Assembly (NCBI RefSeq): GCF_018260405.1
Contig: NZ_JAGLBG010000063.1
Location: forward strand, 1 to 15,506
Direction of reading: 5' to 3'
DNA length: 15,506 bases
Source of the DNA: Deinococcus sp.
Lineage (GTDB): Bacteria; Deinococcota; Deinococci; Deinococcales; Deinococcaceae
The stretch's first letter is position 1; each line of letters starts with the position of its first letter. The notes under the pieces are model-generated. The model worked only from the letters and a program-made list of their open reading frames with translations. It was not told where the DNA came from and searched no databases. This document shows, one piece after another, positions 5,066 through 13,633 of the stretch. Both the position numbers and the translations under genes were made by a program.

Positions 5066-6991
5066 GTGAAGTTGGTCTGGAAGTGGTGGGTATCGGGAGC
5101 AGTCTTGCTGGGCAGCACCCTGGCAACAGTGGGGCAGGCCCGTTCGGTGGCAATTGGCGGGGCAGCCCAGGCAGCTGCCGTCGATTCGCGCGTCTTGCAA
5201 GGCACAGAGATGCTACCCGTTTGGAGTCTGCCGCGCCTGGGCGTCAGCGTGCGGAACGATCCACGCGACCTGCGACTGGTCTACGGCTCACGCGAACTTC
5301 ATTACGCTCCCGAAAGCGGCTGGCAGACCAGAGGAATACGCAGTAGCAGCCCCCTCACCCCGCCCTACAGTCTGAACGGCAGCCTGTACGTGCCGCTGGA
5401 CGCCCTGCAACAGCTGGGGGTGCGGGTGCTGAGCGACACCCCGACGACACTGAATTTTGCCCCTCCGGCGCTGGTGCCCACAGTTACGCTGCCGCCGTCC
5501 AGCCAGCCTTCTGCCGCGCCCGCACTGCCTGCGCCCCCCGCCCCCGCTAGTTCCCCGGCTCCGGCTCAAGCAGGGGTAGGCCCCAGTCAGGGCGGCCCTA
5601 TGCCACAGGGCGCGGCCCCGTTCCCACAGACGCAGCTTGCACAGAACCAGCTTGCACAGAACCAGCCCTCACACCCGGTCGCCAACCTGAACAGCATCCG
5701 CGTCAGCCACACGCTTCACCGCAATGTCGAGGTGCAGCGCGTGGTTATGGAACTGACCGGCCCGGCGGCGCAGACCATCACACGCCAGAAAGCAGGGCTG
5801 AGTATTTTGCTCGGCGCGGTTAGTGCCTCGGCAGTCAGTCAGACGCTGCAATCGGGCGAACTGCTGAGCGTCACACCGGGCCTGGCAGGCGCAACCGTGC
5901 AACTTCCGACAGGCGGCGGGGTCAGTGAGGTCTTTACCCTCGACAACCCCGCCCGCGTGGTGGTCGATACGACCACGCTACTAAGCGACACGGTGCCGCC
6001 GCCCATCAACTCCGACAGCCTGCCGTCAGGCGTGACTTACAGCAACCGGGGCACCCTGCACCTGCTGAGCTTCGACCCAGCCCGTTATCAGGCACGAGTG
6101 GTCAATGCCCCCAGCGGTAAGGCCGCCGACCTCGCCACCCTGGTCAAAAGTGTGGGAGGAGTGGCCGGAGTCAACGGTGGATACTTCGACACAGCCAGCT
6201 TTTTGCCGGTCGATCTGATTGTCAAAGACGGTCTGATGGTCTCCCCGAGCCTGGAACGCCGCGCCACGGTGGGATTCACGGCAGCGGGCGACACGCTTTT
6301 CGGATATCCGCGACCCCGCTACGTGCTGAGCGGGCCTTTCGGAAGCATGATCATTAATACGGTCGGGGCCAAAGTCCGGCACGACCTGCTCTGTGCGTTC
6401 GTGGGCGACGGTCAGACAGCGGTAGGGACCGACGGGCTAACCACACTCTACCTGTCGCTGGGGGGAAGCGCAGTGCAGAACGCCTTGACCGGGCGGGTCG
6501 TGCCGCCTGCCGGAACGCTGGCCGTAACCTTTGACCCGGCCCGCTTTCCCCAGTTGCCTCGCACAGCCGGGCAGCCGCTGAACACGGCTCTGGCCTGGAA
6601 CGCTGCCGACGCCCCGTGGGACACTGTGCAAGACGCCCTAAGCGCCGGGCCGCTGCTGGTGTCCGGCGGCAGGGTGGCGCTCAATCCGGCGCGTGAGAAG
6701 TTCGACACCTTGGCGGGCATCTGGCGTCCGACCCGGCAGGTCGCCGTAGGAACCCTGGACGGCAAACCGACCCTGGCCTACTTTGAATATGGCACTCCCG
6801 AGGCTTTTGCCGCTGCCCTGGCTGCCGCCGGGGTGCGCGACGCCGTGCGTATGGACAGCGGCAGCAGCGCTTCGGTGTACACCACCAGCGGCTTTGCCAA
6901 TCTGGGCGGCTACCTGAATACCGTCTGGAGCCAGCGCGTGCCTAATGCCATTGTCTTTGTGCCCAGAACCCCGACGGCACGCGCCAAATAA
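5066..6991 (+). CDS. Exported phosphodiester glycosidase (NAGPA) family protein with stalk and AMIN-like domains
   Basis: 641 residues from GTG 5066. Order of parts: a signal peptide (MKLVWKWWVSGAVLLGS, cleavage near residue 25); a domain at about 30-130 with SLYVPLDALQQLGVRVL, resembling the copper-amine-oxidase N-type stalk; a Pro/Ala/Gln-rich linker (about 130-205) with QLAQN twice; an AMIN-like beta domain (about 208-310); and the NAGPA domain (about 320-641). The last shows VAGVNGGYFD (N370), VKDGLMVSP, and the family's late Asp-Gly/Ser-rich motif as RMDSGSSASVY (D597). NAGPA proteins cleave GlcNAc-phosphodiester bonds, and bacterial members are thought to act on envelope or exopolysaccharide glycans. 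The AMIN-like part suggests cell-wall targeting. The substrate here is unknown. The frame is open upstream to 4856, but that part overlaps the EVE gene and looks non-coding. The next gene follows after 12 bases. Confidence 0.9.
   Translation: MKLVWKWWVSGAVLLGSTLATVGQARSVAIGGAAQAAAVDSRVLQGTEMLPVWSLPRLGVSVRNDPRDLRLVYGSRELHYAPESGWQTRGIRSSSPLTPPYSLNGSLYVPLDALQQLGVRVLSDTPTTLNFAPPALVPTVTLPPSSQPSAAPALPAPPAPASSPAPAQAGVGPSQGGPMPQGAAPFPQTQLAQNQLAQNQPSHPVANLNSIRVSHTLHRNVEVQRVVMELTGPAAQTITRQKAGLSILLGAVSASAVSQTLQSGELLSVTPGLAGATVQLPTGGGVSEVFTLDNPARVVVDTTTLLSDTVPPPINSDSLPSGVTYSNRGTLHLLSFDPARYQARVVNAPSGKAADLATLVKSVGGVAGVNGGYFDTASFLPVDLIVKDGLMVSPSLERRATVGFTAAGDTLFGYPRPRYVLSGPFGSMIINTVGAKVRHDLLCAFVGDGQTAVGTDGLTTLYLSLGGSAVQNALTGRVVPPAGTLAVTFDPARFPQLPRTAGQPLNTALAWNAADAPWDTVQDALSAGPLLVSGGRVALNPAREKFDTLAGIWRPTRQVAVGTLDGKPTLAYFEYGTPEAFAAALAAAGVRDAVRMDSGSSASVYTTSGFANLGGYLNTVWSQRVPNAIVFVPRTPTARAK
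5633..5665 (+). repeat. Tandem 15-bp repeat in the linker of the NAGPA protein
   Basis: CAGCTTGCACAGAAC is repeated twice in a row (5633-5647, 5648-5662), followed by CAG. It encodes QLAQNQLAQNQ. The copies are identical, so copy number may vary between strains. Confidence 0.9.
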
Positions 6992-6992
6992 C

Positions 6993-6998
6993 GGAGGT
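6993..6998 (+). promoter_or_regulatory. Shine-Dalgarno of the small secreted protein
   Basis: GGAGGT lies 5 bases before ATG 7004. It is one of only two good ribosome-binding sites in the window, and it fits an internal gene of an operon. Confidence 0.8.
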
Positions 6999-7003
6999 CT
7001 AAC

Positions 7004-7384
7004 ATGAGCAAAACTGTCCTCGGCGGCCCCCCGACTGTGCCGGGCCTGACTCTACTGACGCTGACCCTGCTGACGCTGGTGCCTGTACAGGCCCTGAGCG
7101 GCAAAGGCGCGTTCGTGCTTGGCCGCGTGATCAAATCGGCCAACCTCAGACCGGCCCCCTATCCGGGCAAATTAGGCAACCAGCACACCCGCTGCGCCCT
7201 TTCCGGCGAATCCAAGGCCACGGTGCAAAACAGATTGTCGCACTACAAAGGCTGGAAGCGCACCGATCCCTGGAAGGCAGGAAGTACCGGCTTTACCAGT
7301 GACGGCATAGACCAGTACGTAGTCACCGTGATGAACAAGATCGGCAGCAAACACGGCACCCTGATTATTTTCAGCGAACTCTGA
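7004..7384 (+). CDS. Small secreted protein, hypothetical
   Basis: 126 residues. A hydrophobic N-terminal stretch LTLLTLTLLTLVPVQA (about 16-31) ending in a V-Q-A site looks like a signal peptide. The mature part, about 95 residues, is basic and starts LSGKGAFVLGRVIKSANLRPAP. It contains one Cys (TRCALS), a KGWKRTDPWKAGSTGF segment and a C-terminal beta-rich QYVVTVMNKIGSKHGTLIIFSEL. I do not recognise the family; the segments around NLRPAP and GTLIIFSEL could belong to a small SH3-like fold, but that is only an impression. It lies 12 bases behind the NAGPA gene with a good Shine-Dalgarno, so both are probably co-transcribed and both act outside the membrane. The signal peptide is coded by a near-perfect 15-bp DNA repeat starting at 7046. 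Confidence 0.75.
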   Translation: MSKTVLGGPPTVPGLTLLTLTLLTLVPVQALSGKGAFVLGRVIKSANLRPAPYPGKLGNQHTRCALSGESKATVQNRLSHYKGWKRTDPWKAGSTGFTSDGIDQYVVTVMNKIGSKHGTLIIFSEL

Positions 7385-7573
7385 CCGGCAGCTTCCAGGA
7401 CTGAACCCGTGACGAACCCTCTGCCCCGAACAGGGTAAGTAGACAAAGCTGCTGGTGAAAGCGGACTCGTAAAGCTGCGCCCCAGAGCGAGCAGGAGAAA
7501 AGCGGGTTCCGGGCGTACAGTTGGCAACGCGGCGTCTCTGGGGGTGATCAACGCCACAGACGGCAAGTCCGTA

Positions 7574-8041
7574 TTATTTCTTGAAGAGGGGCAGATAGGC
7601 GCTGTATCCCTGGTCTTCTAGCTCACGAACCGGCACAAAGCGCAGGGCCGCCGAATTGATGCAGTAGCGCAGCCCCCCCGCCGCCTGGGGACCGTCCGGA
7701 AAAACATGCCCCAGGTGGGAGTCAGCCACGGGCGAACGGACTTCCGTGCGGGCATAGCCGATCTTGTAATCGGTATTTTCCGTCAGGTTAATGGTAGGAA
7801 CCGGACGGGTAAAGCTGGGCCAGCCGCAGCCCGCATCGTACTTGTCGAGCGAGGAAAAGAGGGGTTCGCCAGAAACCACGTCCACGTACAGTCCTTCTTC
7901 GGTGTGATCCCAGTATTCACCGCTGAAAGCACGTTCGGTGCCTTCATGCTGGGTCACCTGATACTGCGCGGGCGTCAGCTTCTGGCGCAGTTCGGCGTCG
8001 GACGGCTTAACGAAATCGGCGGCAGGGTTAGGCTTAGTCAT
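7574..8041 (-). CDS. msrB: Peptide-methionine (R)-S-oxide reductase
   Basis: 155 residues from ATG 8041. MsrB reduces the R epimer of methionine sulfoxide in proteins and so repairs oxidative damage. The whole domain is visible: LTPAQYQVTQHEGTERAFSGEYW, the GLYVDVVSGEPLFSSLDKYDAGCGWPSFTRP block with the probable resolving Cys C72, DSHLGHVFPDGP (107-118), and RYCINSAALRF with the catalytic C127. The two CxxC zinc sites found in many MsrB proteins are absent, so this is the zinc-free form. There is no fused MsrA and no signal peptide, so it should be cytoplasmic. The open frame continues upstream to 8161, but that part has no family similarity. TATGCT (8052-8047) ends 5 bases before the chosen ATG. 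Divergent from the Bax-inhibitor-like gene. Confidence 0.95.
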   Translation of the reverse strand: MTKPNPAADFVKPSDAELRQKLTPAQYQVTQHEGTERAFSGEYWDHTEEGLYVDVVSGEPLFSSLDKYDAGCGWPSFTRPVPTINLTENTDYKIGYARTEVRSPVADSHLGHVFPDGPQAAGGLRYCINSAALRFVPVRELEDQGYSAYLPLFKK

Positions 8042-8046
8042 ACCGC

Positions 8047-8052
8047 AGCATA
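8047..8052 (-). promoter_or_regulatory. msrB: -10 box of a leaderless promoter (msrB)
   Basis: On the minus strand TATGCT ends 5 bases before ATG 8041. No Shine-Dalgarno is present. Confidence 0.45.
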
Positions 8053-8166
8053 AACAATGCCTGCTGGGGCTGACCGTAACGCGCTTCTCTCGACCCCCGG
8101 ATGCTCCCCGGATCACTGCTGGATAAAGGCAGAAGTAGCCCGGAAACTTTGAGCAGGCCAACCGCG

Positions 8167-8172
8167 TATCGT
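8167..8172 (+). promoter_or_regulatory. -10 box of a leaderless promoter (BI-1 gene)
   Basis: TATCGT ends 6 bases before ATG 8179. The AAGGTG directly before the ATG is too close to serve as a Shine-Dalgarno. Confidence 0.55.
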
Positions 8173-8178
8173 AAGGTG

Positions 8179-8865
8179 ATGCAAACCTACCCCACCACCA
8201 CTGGACGCACGGCGGATCTTGTCCGCACCTTCATGGCCCGTACCTATTCCTGGATGTCGGCGGGGCTGGCTCTTACTGCGGGTGTCGCCTTCATCACTGC
8301 CCAGAACTCTGACCTCGCGGTGCAGGTAATGCACCTCAGACTGCCGCTGATGCTGGCACAGCTAGCCTTGGTCTTTGTGCTCAGCGGTCTGTCTCAGCGC
8401 ATGAGTGCTTCGCTGGCCGGGATGCTTTTTATTGCCTACGCTGCCCTTACGGGCCTGACCTTCAGTTCACTGTTCTTCGCCTACTCACCCGCCGCCGTTA
8501 TCTCGGCTTTCGCGACCACGGCAGTGACCTTCGCGCTGATGAGCGTCGCCGGGTTCGTCATCAAAAAAGACCTGAGCGTTATGGGACGCTTTTTCATGTT
8601 CGCGGTTATCGGCCTGCTGGTCGCCATGATTGTCAGCATGTTCATCCATAGCAGCGCACTGGTGCTGGGCCTAAGCGTGGTCGGCGTGCTGCTCTTCGCC
8701 GGGCTGACTGCCTACGACACCCAGATGCTGCGTAACCTCGCCCTCAGCGGCGTGACGGGCGAACACGCCGAGAAAGCCGCGATCAACGGTGCGCTCTCGC
8801 TGTACCTCGATTTTATTAACATCTTCCTGTTCATCCTGCGAATCGTGGGTGGCGGACGCCGCTAA
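8179..8865 (+). CDS. Bax inhibitor-1 (BI-1/YccA) family membrane protein
   Basis: 228 residues from ATG 8179, typical for bacterial BI-1 proteins. After a short cytoplasmic start (MQTYPTTTGRTADLVRTFMARTYSWM) there are about seven membrane helices, covering residues 25 to 222. Signature parts are RTYSWMSAGLALTAGVAF, the FVIKKDLSVMGRFFMFA loop, the conserved TAYDTQMLRNLA segment with the Asp of the family's pore or pH sensor, and SLYLDFINIFLFILRIVGGGRR at the end. Bacterial members such as YetJ conduct calcium in a pH-dependent way, and YccA affects FtsH; which applies here is unknown. The frame is open to 8101, but a -10 box 6 bases before 8179 and the family's usual length favour the shorter form. 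A hairpin terminator follows. Confidence 0.93.
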   Translation: MQTYPTTTGRTADLVRTFMARTYSWMSAGLALTAGVAFITAQNSDLAVQVMHLRLPLMLAQLALVFVLSGLSQRMSASLAGMLFIAYAALTGLTFSSLFFAYSPAAVISAFATTAVTFALMSVAGFVIKKDLSVMGRFFMFAVIGLLVAMIVSMFIHSSALVLGLSVVGVLLFAGLTAYDTQMLRNLALSGVTGEHAEKAAINGALSLYLDFINIFLFILRIVGGGRR

Positions 8866-8887
8866 GCAGCTGTACGCCGTTTTATTC

Positions 8888-8918
8888 AAGCCGCCCGGCA
8901 ATGGTTCGGGCGGCTTTG
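8888..8918 (+). terminator. Terminator of the BI-1 gene
   Basis: A 10-bp stem (8888-8897 with 8907-8916) has a 9-base loop and ends in a short TTTGAT tail. The T-tract is weak, but the stem is very GC-rich and lies 22 bases after the stop codon. Confidence 0.7.
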
Positions 8919-9005
8919 ATGTAGCGCTGGGCGACACCTTATACGGACGGCTGGTTGATTCGGTACACTCCCGCATCACTCCGGGCGGACGCGAGGAGGA
9001 ACAAC

Positions 9006-9078
9006 AGACGGACTGGGCGGTGTGGAGCCGCAGGCAGCGGCCTTCCCGACTGTGGCAGAGTGGTGCGGCAGTCCGTCT
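9006..9078 (+). ncRNA. Candidate structured RNA or cis-regulatory element, unidentified
   Basis: AGACGGACTG (9006-9015) and CAGTCCGTCT (9069-9078) form a perfect 10-bp closing stem around a 53-base insert. Inside lies a hairpin GCCGC-AGGCA-GCGGC (9027-9041), which may be extended by GGA/TCC. A possible -10 box TACACT (8964-8969) precedes it, and an intrinsic terminator follows at 9100-9136. The element could be the 5' leader of the next gene or a separate RNA of roughly 160 bases. I compared it by eye with SAM-I, T-box, cobalamin, SAH and SRP RNA signatures, and none fits. Orientation is inferred from the T-tract. Confidence 0.45.
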
Positions 9079-9099
9079 AAGCCGCCTCTAACTGACTGC

Positions 9100-9136
9100 C
9101 CGGCCCGTCACTATTGTGGACAGGGCCGGAGTTTTT
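9100..9136 (+). terminator. Intrinsic terminator upstream of the Cys/Met PLP enzyme gene
   Basis: CCGGCCC (9100-9106) pairs with GGGCCGG (9123-9129). The stem continues inward with GTC/GAC and AC/GT across single-base bulges to a TATT loop. AG and five T (9132-9136) follow. The BI-1 gene already has its own terminator at 8888, so this one ends some other transcript starting in the gap. Confidence 0.8.
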
Positions 9137-9150
9137 CTGGCATGTGGAAT

Positions 9151-9156
9151 TAGCAT
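9151..9156 (+). promoter_or_regulatory. -10 box of a possible leaderless promoter (PLP enzyme)
   Basis: TAGCAT ends 6 bases before ATG 9163. No Shine-Dalgarno is present. If used, the gene has its own promoter downstream of the terminator at 9100-9136. Confidence 0.5.
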
Positions 9157-9162
9157 GGCGCT

Positions 9163-10392
9163 ATGAACGATTGGGATTACGAAACTTTAGCCGTGCAAAC
9201 CAGCATTCCCCGTGGGCTGGGCGAGTCCATCGGCTTTCCGATTCACGCGGTGGCCGCCTTTCAATTCGACACACTAGAGGAAGCCCAGAGCGAGTTTCAG
9301 CTGAATACCGGCCTAAGTTACGCCCGCTTGCAAAACCCGACGGTAGAGGCCCTGGAAGACCGCGTGACGGCCCTGGAAGGCGGCGCAGCGACGGTGGCGC
9401 TGGCGAGTGGGCAGGCGGCAAGTTTCACGGCCATCCTCAGCGTGTGCCGCGCCGGAGATCATATCGTGGCGTCGTCGAGCCTGTTCGGGGGTTCCACGGG
9501 GATGCTCAATAACATCTTGCCGCTGATGGGCATTCGGGCCACCCTGGTCGAGAACCATCCCGGCGCCATTCGCGCCGCGATGCAGGACAATACGCGCCTG
9601 ATCTGGGCCGAGATGATCGCCAACCCCTCGGGCGATATCGCCGACATCGGGGCGCTGGCGCAGATTGCCCACGAGCGCGGCGCACTGCTCGCCATCGACA
9701 ACACCTGCGGCGGGGCGGGCTACCTGTGCCGTCCGCTGAGCTTCGGGGCCGATATCGTAACCAACTCGCTCACCAAGTGGGCAGGCGGGCACGGCAGCGT
9801 CATGGGCGGCAGCGTGACGGTGGGCACGGGGCATGACCTGAGCCGTATTCCGGGCTTTACCGACGGCGGCGAAAACAGCGTCCTGAAGCTGCGTGGTGCT
9901 CAGGCCCTGGCCTGGAAACAGCGCTGGCTGGGCGTGCAGCAGCTCGGCATGGTGGTCTCGCCGCACAGCGCCTTTTTGCTTGCGCAGGGCTTCGAGACGC
10001 TGGCCCTGCGCCTGAGCCGCGAGTGCGACAACGCGCTGGCACTGGCGCAGTGGCTTCAGACCCACCCAGGTGTCGGCGGAGTCAGTTACGCTGGGCTGCC
10101 CGATCACCCGCACTATCACCTGGCCCAGAAGTACCTCCGGCACGGCAGCGGCGCCGTCGTAACTTTTGAGGTAGACGACCCCTCGGCCTTCTTGAGCCGC
10201 CTCAAGGTGCTGCGAATCGCCCCGAATCTGGGGGACGTGCGGACCCTGGTGGTGCATCCCTGGACAACTACCCATGGGCGCATTCCCGAAGCGGCCCGCC
10301 TCGCGGCTGGGGTCACAGCCAAAACCATCCGCATGAGCGTGGGCGTCGAAGCCCTCGCAGACCTGAAGGCGGACATCGAGCAGGCGCTTTGA
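9163..10392 (+). CDS. Cys/Met metabolism PLP enzyme, O-acetyl/O-succinylhomoserine sulfhydrylase-like
   Basis: 409 residues, fold-type I PLP enzyme of the gamma-family (cystathionine gamma-synthase, homocysteine synthase). Visible landmarks: the N-terminal ETLAVQTSIPRGLGESIGFPIHAVAAFQFD, YARLQNPTVEALEDRVTALEGG, ALASGQAASFTAI, the PLP-contacting aspartate in AIDNT (D179), the Schiff-base lysine K205 in NSLTKWAGGHG, and near the C-terminus LVVHPWTTTHGRIP followed by IRMSVGVE. The sequence order is closest to O-acetylhomoserine sulfhydrylases, which make homocysteine from an activated homoserine and sulfide. Substrate choice cannot be read by eye, so no gene symbol is given. The usual HSATK around the lysine is NSLTK here. 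There is no partner met gene nearby. The upstream structured element with terminator may control it. It shares a bidirectional terminator with the aminopeptidase gene. Confidence 0.88.
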   Translation: MNDWDYETLAVQTSIPRGLGESIGFPIHAVAAFQFDTLEEAQSEFQLNTGLSYARLQNPTVEALEDRVTALEGGAATVALASGQAASFTAILSVCRAGDHIVASSSLFGGSTGMLNNILPLMGIRATLVENHPGAIRAAMQDNTRLIWAEMIANPSGDIADIGALAQIAHERGALLAIDNTCGGAGYLCRPLSFGADIVTNSLTKWAGGHGSVMGGSVTVGTGHDLSRIPGFTDGGENSVLKLRGAQALAWKQRWLGVQQLGMVVSPHSAFLLAQGFETLALRLSRECDNALALAQWLQTHPGVGGVSYAGLPDHPHYHLAQKYLRHGSGAVVTFEVDDPSAFLSRLKVLRIAPNLGDVRTLVVHPWTTTHGRIPEAARLAAGVTAKTIRMSVGVEALADLKADIEQAL

Positions 10393-10404
10393 GCTGCTAG
10401 GAGG

Positions 10405-10460
10405 ATAAAAAAAGGGCGCCAGAGTTGGAGGTTCCCCTCCGCCCTGGCGCCCTTTGCTTT
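10405..10460. terminator. Bidirectional terminator between convergent genes
   Basis: A perfect 12-bp stem (10411-10422 with 10444-10455) encloses a second hairpin GGAGG-TTCC-CCTCC (10427-10440). On the plus strand CTTTGCTTTT follows. On the minus strand the seven A at 10407-10413 give a T-tract. It serves the PLP enzyme from the left and very likely the aminopeptidase from the right, although the latter stops 177 bases away. Confidence 0.85.
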
Positions 10461-10631
10461 TCCCGACATCACGCCTTCATACGGGTTTGGCGGTCAGGCC
10501 CCTTCCTGGGTGCCACTCTGACCAATAAAGACACCGGCTGTACCAGAATTGAGCGTAATCCGTATTTTGCCTTCTCGCATCCTCTCGGAGCGAATCTGAA
10601 AGAACCAGATGCAAGCGGCGGGCAGTCCGTA
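10456..10631. other. 3' untranslated gap of the aminopeptidase gene
   Basis: No gene. GGTCAG (10492-10497) and CTGACC (10518-10523) can form a hairpin around a loop that itself contains paired CCCC/GGG, without a T-tract. I see nothing else. Confidence 0.35.
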
Positions 10632-11867
<1,236 letters not shown>

Positions 11868-11874
11868 AGCCGTT

Positions 11875-11880
11875 AGCATA
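11875..11880 (-). promoter_or_regulatory. -10 box of a leaderless promoter (aminopeptidase)
   Basis: On the minus strand TATGCT ends 7 bases before ATG 11867. No Shine-Dalgarno is present. Its upstream part overlaps the -35 box of the divergent tRNA promoter. Confidence 0.55.
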
Positions 11881-11896
11881 GCGCCCGGACTGTCCC

Positions 11897-11925
11897 TTGA
11901 CGGATGCCCCCTGACCACGTATATT
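11897..11925 (+). promoter_or_regulatory. Promoter of tRNA-Pro
   Basis: -35 TTGACG (11897-11902), a spacer of exactly 17 bases, and -10 TATATT (11920-11925). It is the best sigma-70-type promoter in the window. Transcription should begin near 11932, about 10 bases before the tRNA. Confidence 0.85.
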
Positions 11926-11941
11926 TCTGTGGCTGGCTTGA

Positions 11942-12018
<77 letters not shown>

Positions 12019-12025
12019 GCAAGAG

Positions 12026-12054
12026 ACTCTCCTGAAAAGGGGAGTTTTTCTTTT
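12026..12054 (+). terminator. Terminator of tRNA-Pro
   Basis: A 7-bp stem (12026-12032 with 12039-12045, one G-T pair) with loop TGAAAA runs into TTTTTCTTTT. It starts 8 bases after the CCA end. Confidence 0.88.
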
Positions 12055-12067
12055 GCCTATAGCTAGA

Positions 12068-12100
12068 GGCCACCTGCATTGGCTGAAAATGCAGGTGGCC
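12068..12100. terminator. Hairpin downstream of gltX, without T-tract
   Basis: A perfect 13-bp inverted repeat (12068-12080 with 12088-12100) with a 7-base loop lies 19 bases beyond the gltX stop. Neither strand has a good T-run after it. It may protect the 3' end or terminate gltX imperfectly. Confidence 0.55.
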
Positions 12101-12119
12101 CCAAATTGATGAGCCGCTC

Positions 12120-13556
12120 TTATTGGACGGCTTTGTTCAGGCGCGCCACCACGCGCTCCTGGCCCAGCGTTGCCAGCAGGTCGGGAAGGTCGGGGCTTTC
12201 CATCGTTCCGGCGACGGCGGCGCGGACGGGGGGCATCACCTTGCCCAGCTTCAGGCCCTTTTCTCCGGCGTAGTCGTGGAACAGCTGCTTGATACTGTCG
12301 GCCCCGAACTCCGGCAGAGTCTTAAGTCTGGCTGCCAGCTGCGGCAAAAGCTCCTGGCCCGCGTCGATGGCTTTCTGGGCCTTCTCGTCTACCAGGTAAT
12401 TCTCCGACCAGAAGTACCCGGTCTTGTCCATAAATTCGCTGAAAACCTCGATGCGCGGCGTCATCAGTCTGGTGACGGCGCGGAAGTAGTCGTCGTTGGG
12501 CAAGTCGGTCTTTTGCTGGGCCAGGAAGTCGTGTAGTCGCCGGGCGACTTCTTCGTCACTCAGCACTTCGCGCAGGTATTTGCCGTTGTACCAGCGCAAC
12601 TTTTCCTGACTGAAAACTGGGCCGCCCAGCGTCACGTCCTCGAGCTTAAAGACCCGCTGAAACTCGGCCAGACTAAAGATTTCCTGACCTTCTGGGTGCG
12701 TCCAGCCCATCGTCGCCAGAAAGTTGAGCATGGCTTCAGGCAAGTAGCCCTGCTGCTGATACCACTCGACGCTGGTGGGGTTCTTGCGCTTGCTGATCTT
12801 GGATTTGTCGGCGTTTCGCAGCAGCGGCATGTGCGCGAACACGGGTTCCGGCCAGCCGAAAGCGCGGTAGAGCAGCGCGTGAATGGGCGTGCTGGTGATC
12901 CATTCCTCGGCGCGAACTACGTGCGTCACGCCCATCAGTCGGTCGTCCACTACGTTCGCCAGGTGGTAGGTCGGGTAGCCGTCGGCCTTGAGCAGCACCT
13001 TGTCGTCGATTTCCTTGTTGGCAAAGTGAATTGGGTCGCGCAGCCGGTCGTTGACCACCGTTTCGCCGTCGCGGGGCACCTTCAGGCGAATAACCGCCGC
13101 CTCGCCCGCCTCTACCCGCTTTTTTGCGTCGGCGGGGGCCAGGTCACGGCTGGGAATGGCGATGACGTGGCCTTCTTGCTGGGCGGTTTCACGCCGGGCG
13201 GCGAGTTCCTCGGGCGTCTCGAAGGCGTAGTAGGCGTGGCCCGACTCGACCAGCTGCCGGGCATAGTCGCCGTACAGCCCGAAGCGCTCGGACTGGCGGT
13301 AAGGCCCGTTGGGGCCACCTTGCAAGGGGCTTTCGTCGGGGGTCAGGCCCAGCCAGGCCATCATGTCGAAGATGCGCTGTTCGCTGCTGGCGACGTAACG
13401 GCCCCGGTCGGTGTCCTCGATTCGCAGGATGAATTTGCCACCCGACTGGTGGGCCAGCGTGTAGTTGAACAGGCCGATGTAGGCGGTGCCGACGTGCGGG
13501 TCGCCGGTGGGACTAGGAGCAATGCGGGTTACGCGCGGGGCAGAAGAAGCAGACAT
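12120..13556 (-). CDS. gltX: Glutamyl-tRNA synthetase
   Basis: 478 residues, the normal length for a bacterial GluRS, which attaches glutamate to tRNA-Glu in the cytoplasm. The class I signatures are in place: APSPTGDPHVGTAY (13-26) holds the HIGH-type motif as HVGT, and DKSKISKRKNP holds the KMSKS-type motif as KISKR, starting at K253. Further family blocks are FILRIEDTDRGRYV, YPTYHLANVVDDRLMGVTHVVRAEEWI, MLNFLATMGWTHPEG and RWYNGKYL. The C-terminal anticodon-binding part ends GKVMPPVRAAVAGTMESPDLPDLLATLG. Whether it also charges tRNA-Gln cannot be decided from this. The start ATG 13556 has TATCCT 7 bases upstream. It lies 77 bases downstream of mutL on the same strand, so it may be read from its own promoter and from mutL. 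Confidence 0.97.
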   Translation of the reverse strand: MSASSAPRVTRIAPSPTGDPHVGTAYIGLFNYTLAHQSGGKFILRIEDTDRGRYVASSEQRIFDMMAWLGLTPDESPLQGGPNGPYRQSERFGLYGDYARQLVESGHAYYAFETPEELAARRETAQQEGHVIAIPSRDLAPADAKKRVEAGEAAVIRLKVPRDGETVVNDRLRDPIHFANKEIDDKVLLKADGYPTYHLANVVDDRLMGVTHVVRAEEWITSTPIHALLYRAFGWPEPVFAHMPLLRNADKSKISKRKNPTSVEWYQQQGYLPEAMLNFLATMGWTHPEGQEIFSLAEFQRVFKLEDVTLGGPVFSQEKLRWYNGKYLREVLSDEEVARRLHDFLAQQKTDLPNDDYFRAVTRLMTPRIEVFSEFMDKTGYFWSENYLVDEKAQKAIDAGQELLPQLAARLKTLPEFGADSIKQLFHDYAGEKGLKLGKVMPPVRAAVAGTMESPDLPDLLATLGQERVVARLNKAVQ

Positions 13557-13563
13557 GAGAGAC

Positions 13564-13569
13564 AGGATA
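13564..13569 (-). promoter_or_regulatory. gltX: -10 box of a leaderless promoter (gltX)
   Basis: On the minus strand TATCCT ends 7 bases before ATG 13556, in the 77-base gap behind mutL. No Shine-Dalgarno is present. Confidence 0.55.
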
Positions 13570-13633
13570 CGGCGTGGCCGCTGACTGCTGCTGAGGCGGC
13601 CTGCTGCCTCCCCTCTACGTCTTCCCTACTGCT

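Noticed and set aside
7385..7573. Possible terminator or gene between the small secreted protein and msrB
   Set aside because: No stem with a T-tract and no credible ORF could be found on either strand.
9016..9045. T-box-like string GGTGTGGAGCCGC in the structured element
   Set aside because: The T-box core needs GGTGG directly followed by ACCGC; here two extra bases interrupt it, and stem I features are missing.
8976..9078. SAM-I, SAH, cobalamin or SRP RNA identity for the structured element
   Set aside because: None of the conserved cores of these families could be found by eye; a covariance search would be decisive.
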